Assembly: GCA_033675265.1 (NCBI GenBank)
Contig: JAUJYZ010000398.1
Coordinates: 1 to 64,000, forward strand
Direction: 5' to 3'
Source: Actinostola sp. cb2023
Taxonomy: Eukaryota > Cnidaria > Anthozoa > Actiniaria > Actinostolidae
Length of the DNA: 64,000 nt
Shown here: piece by piece, positions 56,001-64,000 of the stretch
Position numbering within the stretch: the first letter of the stretch is position 1
Layout of the letters: every line of letters begins with the position of its first letter
Notes under the pieces: model-generated
What the model was told of the DNA's origin: nothing
Databases searched by the model: none
The model's input: only the letters and a program-made list of their open reading frames with translations
Program-made: the position numbers and the translations under genes

Positions 56001-56700
56001 GCAACGACCTAATGCGGCGACTTTGCATGGTTCGCAAGAAGCATGTATTACAGCACCACTTACGTTAGATAAAATTACGAGGACGTTGTGAGGGAGATCA
56101 GTTCTCATCGATGGCCATACGTGAGCTCTTGCGAAATAATATTCGTCCGATTTTGTATCCATAACGTCGTGAACAAAATCCGAGTTAACGTACTTTCGAG
56201 CATTTTTCAGAGGTTTATCCGTCATATGCGCAAGGCCTTGTTCATCTTCGTCTTCTTCATTTTGTTGAGGATTAGAAATTATCGTCTTGACAGACTCCAA
56301 AGCGTAGTGATGTATGTGTCCGTAGTTAAAGTACGGCGGTATATCCTTTGACTGAAAATTATTCCAGCCAGCTGAGGGAGCGATAGGGACATCTGAAGTT
56401 GCTTGCTTGACGTTGTTCTGGGCCTCATTATTTTCTTTGATAACCTTTAAAGCTATCCACTTCCCAGCGTCGATACTACTATTCGAGAACCTTGTGATTA
56501 CCGGAACTGATGCAGTCTGACACACGTTCGATAAGCTCTCCACGTTTGCCGCTTTGCTTCAGCCCTCGACATTTCAACCAGCGTTTCAACTGTTCAACAG
56601 TGTAGTTTGAAGGATCCTTCTCAAAGTAAGAGCCTGGAACGCCATCGCTTTCAGTTAAGATCGTTAAAAGACGAGTAGAAGAACTTATTGTGAATGCCAT
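55960..56700 (-). CDS. SAP and SWIM zinc-finger domains, N-terminus of the YqaJ gene
   Basis: Starts [15 protein letters not shown] at 56,700. A SAP motif, [19 protein letters not shown] followed by ELIERV, gives putative DNA binding (residues about 35-60). After a frame change near 56,490 come a charged linker with NEEDEDEQG and a SWIM-like finger, [20 protein letters not shown] (C..C..C.H), near 55,985. The order SAP-SWIM-YqaJ is seen in many transposon-derived metazoan proteins. Start 102 bp inside the right TIR end. Confidence 0.8.
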
Positions 56701-57122
56701 TCTTACACGGATTGTAAAGAAATCTATACACATGTGTTGTTTGTTTGTCCGAGTCTAGCGGGGGGTCGAATTTTCGTGACGTCATTAGTGCGGAACGCTA
56801 TTCTGTCTGAAAGTGTATTTCTAACAGATGTCTGTGGCTTAGTAAGAACTCGATCGTAATTTTATTGAGTTTGTGAAATCGTTTCTTGCAAGGTAATCGA
56901 AATGTGCTTCGCCATGCAGCTGTCAGCTAGGAGTGTGAGTGTTGAAGCTAATTACGTATGTATGCTCTACTGAGTAACGCAACGAGTGACTTAAATTCTG
57001 CAAGTAATACATGTAGGCTAAAACTACTTCTGTATGATGATACAAGCTATTAGGTTTCACATTTAAAATCTATCAAAACAGCTTTATTAAGAAGCCCAAG
57101 TTCACGCTAGTAGAGCGTCTAG

Positions 57123-58237
57123 TTGAGTACAAAGTGTGCATGCAATGGAGCATGGAAATAAACTCATTTGATGAAAATTTGGAGGGAGAAACAAAAGAAG
57201 AGAAAAGCAAAATGTCCAACACGTAATAATAAACATTTCTGAAAAAATGTGCCACAATCATTTCAAGATCAATAGCATTACCGAAACGAACAGGTAAACA
57301 AAATGCCATGATAATTTATATGTTTTTCATTTATGACTGCATTTTACTTGCTTGACTATTGGCAATAATGTTTTTAATTTATTATTGTTTTTGTCTTACC
57401 GGTACTTGAAATAAATCGTTTACATGACAGCATGAAAAAGACCAATACTAATATTAAAACAAATTCACAATATACATTTTTAAATTTTTAAAAGGCAATG
57501 CTTGTCACAAGCTTCTTACAATTAAAATTCAAGAGTGTAGAAGAAGCTGAAGAGTACCCCAACATCCAATATGTTGATCATGATGTACCTCTTTGTTACA
57601 GAAGAAGATCAAGAACAAAGATCAACTGGTAAGGGATGTCCAAACATTGAGAAAGGAGATACTACAAGTATCAATAATCAGCAAGTCCTAAATATGATAT
57701 GTCAATTCCACACTCGTTTGTCCAGAATCCAAAAAATCCAGCTCATTTCTTGTCTCTTCAAGCAAAATATAAAAGAGATTTTTGAAATAAGCACTGGTTT
57801 TGTGCCAAAATCTTTTTTTGGGAAACTACAGCATCTGCAATGGCAAACCTTGACCAGCCTGGCACATATTAGCTTCATCGCAAAACACCAAGAGCATATG
57901 CACAGAGAAGCCAAAAAAGCATCACCTCAGCTTCTATGTTCTAGAGAGATTATGTGACAAGTTTTACACAAATGGCAAACATCAGATTGACATTTGATGT
58001 CTTCCGTGAAAACGTGAAGGTTTTAGAGTTTAAGCTGCTCGTGATTATGTCAACCGGCAAAAATAGTTCCCTGTCTCCCACAATGATGTAAACAATGCAG
58101 CAACAATTGCGGTGAAGAAAAGTGTCAAAGTTGTTACAAATATGCCAGTATCTTTTAGTTTCATTGTTGTTCAGATAAATTCAATCAATTTTTAGCGTCG
58201 TTATGTCCCTGTAACTGTGCCTAATGCAAAAAAATAG
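57123..58237 (+). repeat. Segmental duplication, copy B, right part
   Basis: Matches 32,777-33,857. It carries the same exon-like pieces: the KRKAKCP-type exon (broken here), FKSVEEAEEYPNIQYVDHD, and the frame at about 57,700-57,957 (ICQFHTRLSRIQK). An extra 28 bp near 57,470-57,492 is absent from copy A. Confidence 0.88.
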
Positions 58238-59825
58238 GGCCACAATGCATGCATGTGGCTACTATAATATGGTACAATACAATATTGTTCAGTACATGCA
58301 GTTCTTGTAAGATTTCATTGCATGGGAAGAAAAAGCTTAAAATTTAAATTCGAATCTCCCTTTCCTTCCCTGTCACCTTCCCCATCCCCTTCCCCCTCCC
58401 CTTGGAGAGCCTGTTCACAGGCTAAGTTTATAAGCAAACAGGAGTGTTTGATTGGATATAAAACCATTGCTGGGTTTATTGTGTTTTCCGAATCACGAAT
58501 GAAAGTTAGTAGATTTTAGTAGAGTTATGGATCGGCAGACGCTGAGCCACTCGAGGTGTTGGAATCACTCGACCATACACCCTATGCATAAATGGTAGAA
58601 TCGTAAAATCACATCCACTTCGTTATTGGGAATATGTTACAGCAATATCTGACCATCTCTTTGAAGAGAGTGTTATCAAAAATGAACACACCAAATTTTA
58701 GGGCTTTACTATGCAATCTTGAAAAGTTATAATGACTTGAAATTACAAAGATTTGTGCCAGAATCTGGACTTTGGCCCTACCAGCCTCGTTTCCATGTAC
58801 TTTACACCTTTCAAACGCTTATTACTTTATGATGGTTTCATTTTTGTTAATGCACTTTTGGGGTAATTACTAAACTGTGGATGATCTTTCAATCTATTAT
58901 TTTACCTTTACTTAACTCGTTGTTCTTTCACAGTTTTTGCAAATTTATGCAAATTACATAAATCGATTTATGCATAGGGTGTATGGCTGCCAAGCAGACA
59001 CTTTGAACTGGTCGTCTATCCGCTGGAAATTCTCATCCGAGACCGTCAAAAATCCTGAAAAATTATTTACGAACAAACAGTTGACCCAGTGATGGAAAGC
59101 TGTGCCTGGTTAATGGTGCAAAATCGCACAAAATCATAGTAAATATAGAGTGATTTTAATAATACCTTCAACCAACGAGTGAATAAAAGCACATGGAAGA
59201 AACGTAGGCATAACGTTTCAATCGATAATAAGTCGACAACCAGACGAGAGATTAAGACAATTCGAAACACGTCATCAAGCGCCGATGTTGTTGCCGATAA
59301 ACTCGATAGTCACAAAAATTCTCGCCAATAAACTCGACAATCACGAAAATACAAAAGTTCATTGAAGAAACACTGAGCGGACATAGGCTTCCGGTGTCGA
59401 TCAAAGAATCCCGATCACTGTGCGATTCGGAACACTATCCGAAGATTGGACTACTTACGGACGGACTTACAACTCGATGGCATAGTGGCTACATCTCCAT
59501 ATATGGAGATAGTAGCCACAAAGTTTGCACACGCAAAGTTTGCCAGGGTTTGCTTTGCGTTTGTTTGGAGTTAACGCAGAACAAGCGAGCGTTTGAGAAG
59601 TACAAAGTAAACAAACCCGAGCAGAAGTTCGAACGAACGTAAATGAAATATGTAAGGTAAATTTCTGGTTCTGAAATTACATATTTGAAGGGTTGCCCAT
59701 GTGTGACTATTTTGATGATTTTCAAAATGTTATGCAATTGCTTCAAAAATACACCTACTGGCTTCTAAATACCTTTATAAAATAACATGTATATAACACG
59801 CGCTCTGATTGGCCTAGAAGCTCCC
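58238..59825. other. Intergenic; no gene seen
   Basis: Contains a C-rich TTCCCC tract at 58,360-58,405, the TIR pair listed at 58,573-58,986, and a small hairpin at about 59,484-59,520 (GTGGCTACATCTCC / GGAGATAGTAGCCAC). No supported coding sequence. Confidence 0.45.
58573..58986. mobile_element. ~414-bp MITE with 20-bp TIRs
   Basis: CCATACACCCTATGCATAAA and its exact complement bound an AT-rich interior. No target duplication is evident. Confidence 0.7.
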
Positions 59826-61900
59826 AAAAACAGTGTTTGTAAAAGTGAATATAAACATGGTTTTCGTGACTTTGAAAGACCTTTGGTTTTGAGGTCTTTG
59901 TGCTATCCAAAATGGCATCTAACTTTACTGAGCCCGAAGAAACTCCTGACTTTGACGTCGGTTTTGACTTCCTCGATGAAAGAAAAGAAAATATACATGA
60001 TAATGAAAAAAATGTCAATGAAACCACAGTTTCAAAAAAGGCAAGGTTTGCCGAGCTTGAAACAAAAGACCTCGACGACATTGTTGCCAGTGCTCCATGC
60101 CAAAGCACTAAGTACGCTACGAAGTGGGGAATTTCTGTTTTTAAAGGTAAACATTCATTAAAGTCAAAAGCCGATAGTAACACGTGAAGTAAAAAATAGG
60201 AATACTTTCATTCACACGAAAATTTGAATTATTTTTACTGTTTATAATCTTTTGTCAAACTTTTTTACGCCGTTTCGGCGTTTGTTTCTCATTCACACAT
60301 TCAAACTCATTTTTGTGTTTCAAGTATCAAAACAAACTAAACAAAAGGAATAATACGCAGAACACAGAATGACATAATAATAAAAATATATAAATATTCC
60401 AATTTTTACTTTCAGAATGGCATGAAGAGAGAAAAATTGAGACAAAGATAGAGGATATGGAGACTGCGAAAGTTTTACGCAGAAGTACGAAGCCGAGATG
60501 GTAATAACTACAGCCGTGCTGCACTTTTGGGTTTTCGTTATGCCATAGAGGTTTCTCAATGGTCCTCCGTTGAATAAAGGCCTCAAGTTCTCCAAAAACC
60601 CCTTGTTTTACCAGTCTAACAAAATGTTAGATGCAAAAATAAAGCAACTAAAGCGAGAAGGGAACGAAAATACCCAACACAAGCCAGCTATCGAAAACCA
60701 AGACCTACTCAAGCTAAAATCAGGTTCTACACTCTTACATTCCAGTCCTCTTGGACTTTTACGAAATGTGTGGTTTCACACTTCACTCTACTGGTGTCGT
60801 AGAGGTCGAGAAGGCCAGAGGGGTTTGAAGAAATCAAGCTTTAGTTTCCAAACAGATGTCAAAGCAATCGCCGTTTTGCTACTATGACTCACGAAGAGTC
60901 AACAAAGAACCATCCTGGAGGACTGAGGACTTGACGATATCCAGAGTTATGAAAAGCTTGCCAGAATGTACGAGACATCCTCTCCCAGCGATGGTTATAC
61001 AGCTCTGAAAACATATTTGTCAAAGCTAAATCCAAGTTGTGAGGCTTTTTACCAATATCCAAAGAGGAATTGGCAACCCGAAGTCGAAGACACTGTTTGG
61101 TATGAAAACCGGCCGCTAGGAGTCAACAAGCTGGCCGCAATGATGAAAGAAATCAGTTCAGAATCAGAGTTGTCCCGAATCTATACCAACCATTCGGTAA
61201 GATCAACTGCTATCACGCTTTGGTCTGATGCTGGTTTACCAGATCGTCAAATTATGGCCATCTCAGGTCACCGAAATGAGTCGTCAAGTTTGAAATCATA
61301 CCATAGTCGGCCAAATTCAAGTGGTCTTCAGCAATGTAGTGATATTCTCTCCAATGCACTGGCAGAAAAAAAAAATTGTTGCTCAGATCTCTCAGACGGC
61401 CACTAACACATCAAATCAGAGCCACAAGCACATCGATGTCGGTAGTATGTTTTCTTCATGCACAATTGACATGGTGGAGATCAATTTCAGCTGTTGAAAA
61501 ATCATGTTTTGCTCGCTTTGAGTTTGACTTTCTTTCCATGTGCTATTGACAGTTGTATCCAAAACTTTTCAATAATCCAAGCAGTTTGCTGAACATTTTG
61601 GTTATCTTGCTTTATAATTGATGCTTTTCTGTTCCTTTAGAACAGCTATTTAGAAAATATTGTATGGATTATTTGATTTTACGACGAAAATGTTTTGACA
61701 AACTCACTAGTTTTGCAAAAATGTAAGAGATATTTTGATTGGTTGAGCGATTGAGTTTGACGATGTAGTGAGATTTTGGAAAATGATCCAGCATCGCAAC
61801 CAATAAAATATTTCACTTTCAGCGGTGTTAGTTATTTTATAAAAGCAATACAACACATTTTCCGTGTTTATATTCACTTTTACAAACACTTGGGATGTTG
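59826..61900. repeat. Inverted pair flanking the tyrosine recombinase gene
   Basis: GTGTTTGTAAAAGTGAATAT at about 59,836 and its near-complement ATATTCACTTTTACAAACAC at about 61,869 face each other. The right side also lies in a hairpin of AAGCAATACAACACATTTTC (61,842-61,960). Known Cryptons lack TIRs, so this may be coincidence of a host repeat or a separate foldback. Confidence 0.5.
59912..61406 (+). pseudogene. Crypton-type tyrosine recombinase, several frameshifts
   Basis: Exon 1 (59,912-60,146) starts MASNFTEPEETPDFDVGF and has KKARFAELETKDLDDIV and TKYATKWGISVFK, ending at a GTAAAC donor. Exon 2 begins after TTTCAG at 60,416 (EWHEERKIETKIEDME). The frame then shifts near 60,470, 60,548, 60,880 and 60,930. 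It continues through NKMLDAKIKQLKREGNENTQ, LLRNVWFHTSLYWCRRGREG and QRGLKKSSFSF. The catalytic C-terminus is clear: TNHSVRSTAITLWSDAGLPD (H-x-x-R), IMAISGHRNESSSLKSYHSR (His and the nucleophile Tyr), then a stop. This is the family behind Crypton elements and the KCTD1/ZMYM-type domesticated domains. Broken here. Confidence 0.85.
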
Positions 61901-61960
61901 GGACAACACTCGAAAAAGTTTGAAAATCACGAGCCTCTGGAAAATGTGTTGTATTGCTTA

Positions 61961-62802
61961 AATTAGATCGATTACACTCGAATTTTGGGCACTACAGTAT
62001 ATTTAATTTCTGCTTGAATTCATCTAGTCTCCTATGCACCCGTTCTTAGTTTCAGGATCCCTGTGCTCCCTCTCCACAATCGGCTGCTTTCTTTTGAACT
62101 ACATTCCTTTCCAGGATCTGACCAATAAGAGTTTGGTTCTCATATCCTGAAACCGTTCGCGCCAAATTTTCTAGCCAATTAGAGTCCGTGTTAGAAATTC
62201 AAGACTCTGACGTTTCAACTTCAGCGTCACTAGTTGAAAGATTGGTCACAGACGCAAGGCTAGCTGAGTGTTTGTTGTTGACTAAAGAGTAAAGATTGCT
62301 CCTCTAATTCCACTACGAGGCAGAAAGAAACATATTATTGTATAGAAGAGAGCTATTTTCGTGAAAGTGGGCATTGCATAGGCTTCAAAAAGTAATTTGG
62401 TAAATCACGAGACCATTTAACCGCCCAGTTTGTTTATTATATCACAGAGGTCAGCAAAGATGTCATCACATTTCAAATCCTACTCTCACGCTGATTGTTT
62501 TTTTGTTTGTTTGTTTTTTTTTTTTTTTTTTTTAAATTATTATCACAGTATGTATTGTACATTTGATAATATTGATATAAATAAAGAGTATAGTGATTTT
62601 TTTAACATATTACTCTACAAATACAATTACATTTAGAAGGTAACAAAACAAAACAAAACAAAATAGAGTGGTATGTAACAACCAGCTTAAATTATGTGCT
62701 TGTACAAGGACTTCCAGTATAAACTAAATAAACACTAAATGTACTGGCACATATGTTGCAGTGATAAAATTTAGTTATATAATTATTTTGTGGGGCATTA
62801 TG
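61961..62802. other. Intergenic with T-run and AACAAA repeats
   Basis: A T-rich run at 62,499-62,533, an AACAAAACAAAAC stretch at 62,643-62,661, no supported gene. Confidence 0.5.
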
Positions 62803-63869
62803 CACTTGTAATAAAGTATGCATCAGTTTGTGTGTCTGTCTAAGAATTGTTTTAAATCTCAGCGAATTAATCAGAAATGCATAATAATTACTTACGGCAT
62901 TAAACGCGACGACCATCTCGTGTAAAGATCAATCTCGCAATATTTCGTGCCAGCGTCTCCCACAACGAAGAAGAAGAAGTCTAACCAAGATGTAAGTGTT
63001 GGAATCCCCGGTAAGTTTTGATTCGATAGATTTCAGTTTTTCGTGTTCACGGTATCTAGCCTCCTCCGCAGGCTACTTTATCGGAATGGAAGTTTATCGG
63101 AATTGGAACCGGCCCCAAACCCCAAGGAGTTGCCTGCGGAGGAGGCTAGGTTAGATCTCAACAAATTCTTGTTGGTTTCTTTCAAGAGATGAAAGCAGAT
63201 TAGATTTTTTACATGCCAGTAAAGTTAATTTTTCTCGACTTTGCGATGTCAACTTATTTATGCAAATCTCCTTTTCGCTGTGCACTCATGCATGACTCCA
63301 AAGTTGTGATTCCTAGTTTGGTAATCCAAGTCTTTTTACAATGAAAAGGATCTTAGAGAATTAAATGATTGTGTATGATTTTCTTTCTTTCTTTCTTTAA
63401 TTTTTCTTTTCTTTTGAGCGATCAAGACAGTACGGCGGTAGTTACTTTTGATGTCCAGTAATTTGTGTGCTAATTAATAAAAAAAAAATTATTGCCGGGA
63501 TATTATTGCCGGGATATTATTAGGCGTGGACCAACATTTGATAGAAAGCTAAATAAAAGTATCGTAATATTCACAAATCAAATTAAAAACAAAACAAAGC
63601 AATTTTACACTGTAAAGACTATAAACCTATCGCATTTTGAAACTAGTCGTAAGAAAATGTCATCTACCGTTTTTTTTGCCTTATAATTTCAATGCAAAAC
63701 TTATTATTTATTACGTATTTGATGAAAACATAAAAAGTGTATTTGGTTACTGAATATTTATCATATAGCATGTTCTCAATACGTTTGTTGTGTGTGTGCT
63801 TTATTATTAATTTTTTGCCACCTGTGATCATATTTTTGCCGCCTGTTCAAAATTCTACTGAGAACCCTG
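62803..63869. mobile_element. Second copy of the 1.3-kb transposon, left end missing
   Basis: Matches 31,618-32,689, ending with the same CTACTGAGAACCCTG terminus at 63,869. The first 212 bp, including the left TIR, are absent. It includes the nested CTAGCCTCC hairpin at 63,056-63,149 and the TATTGCCGGGATAT repeat near 63,491. Confidence 0.88.
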
Positions 63870-64000
63870 TCATCATACATGTGGAATATTACCATTATTT
63901 AGGAGGTTCATTTACTTTACAGAAATAAGGAAAGTGTTGACAAAGATTTCCCAAGAGAAAGGTTGTGAAGAACTCAAAGTTTGGATCAAACCATGTGAAA
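63870..64000. other. Window end; no feature
   Basis: Sequence beyond the transposon copy; too short to interpret. Confidence 0.4.

Larger units (their letters stand above)
51595..56802. mobile_element. 5.2-kb DNA transposon: THAP-DDE transposase plus SAP-SWIM-YqaJ-USP gene
   Basis: The inverted ends share AATAGCGTTCC.CACTAA and, further in, GACCCCCCGC..GACTCGG and ACAAACAAA. Inside, a plus-strand transposase gene (51,771-53,314) converges on a long minus-strand gene (56,700-53,870). No clear target duplication is visible. A THAP plus DDE_Tnp_4-type transposase fits an IS4EU- or Harbinger-related element; superfamily is inference. Single-base frame breaks in both genes suggest an inactive copy or consensus errors. 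Confidence 0.8.
51267..57123. mobile_element. 5.9-kb insertion in duplication copy B (nested transposons)
   Basis: Comparison with copy A (CTTATTGAGTAC at about 32,770) shows that everything from 51,267 to 57,123 is inserted. The left edge begins ACTTGGGCTTCCTGTGG and GAAGCCCAAGT ends at 57,101, so a weak TIR is present, though the right side has 22 extra bases before copy B resumes. The 5.2-kb THAP/DDE transposon sits inside. A small frame starting MADVRNDKSNHQQ lies at 51,452. Confidence 0.75.

Noticed and set aside
54937..56037. A virus-derived gene because of the YqaJ 'viral recombinase' name
   Set aside because: The domain lies between transposon ends beside a transposase, with SAP and SWIM domains typical of metazoan transposon proteins; no viral structural or replication gene is nearby.

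Overview
ORGANISM. This is nuclear DNA of an animal, most likely an anthozoan cnidarian (coral or sea anemone); the organism is inferred, not proven. The evidence is AT-rich sequence, GT/AG-spliced short exons, very dense DNA transposons and foldback repeats, and several protein families known to be expanded in that group: THAP domains, P2X7-type C-terminal ballast domains, alpha-kinases, SWIM/YqaJ proteins and Crypton-type tyrosine recombinases. I see no bacterial gene, CRISPR array, rRNA or complete tRNA. Most coding sequence belongs to mobile elements and much of it is frameshifted.

LAYOUT. Positions 1-18,372 are a head-to-tail array of a roughly 4.35-kb unit (four full units plus partial ends, continuing left of the window). 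Each unit holds an unrecognised coding exon A, an intron with a tRNA-like box and a 312-bp hairpin, an unrecognised exon B, and a 5'-truncated non-LTR retrotransposon with a reverse transcriptase and an (ATGT)n tail. Positions 19,545-26,937 are a 7.4-kb DNA transposon with long terminal inverted repeats and a 6-bp target duplication (CACAAC). It carries a spliced integrase-like DDE transposase on the minus strand and an alpha-kinase on the plus strand. A 2.0-kb foldback element flanked by TCAAGTA splits the kinase. Positions 27,098-29,114 are a second element, flanked by TTAA, with a P2X7-ballast-domain gene converging on a THAP gene and no transposase.

From 30,013 to 33,857 lies a segment (piggyBac-transposase fragment, kinase fragment with an HND catalytic loop, further exons) that recurs at 49,806-58,237. 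Each copy carries its own later insertion. The insertion in the second copy contains a 5.2-kb transposon (51,595-56,802) with a THAP plus DDE transposase and an opposed SAP-SWIM-YqaJ gene that runs into a ubiquitin-protease-like region. Between the two copies are a minus-strand gene of small phase-0 exons with a duplicated exon pair (35,739-39,305), many MITEs and hairpins, fragments resembling Ulp1 protease and a DIRS-type gag, and a repeat of about 70 codons (48,812-49,800). The right end holds a broken Crypton-type tyrosine recombinase (59,912-61,406) and a second copy of the element at 31,406.

HOW IT FITS. The window is largely a nest of transposons. Its most notable feature is cargo: kinase or receptor-type domains lie inside, or beside, DNA-transposon ends in at least three places. 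Target duplications, and in one case an empty-site comparison within the window, make the boundaries of the main elements unusually clear.
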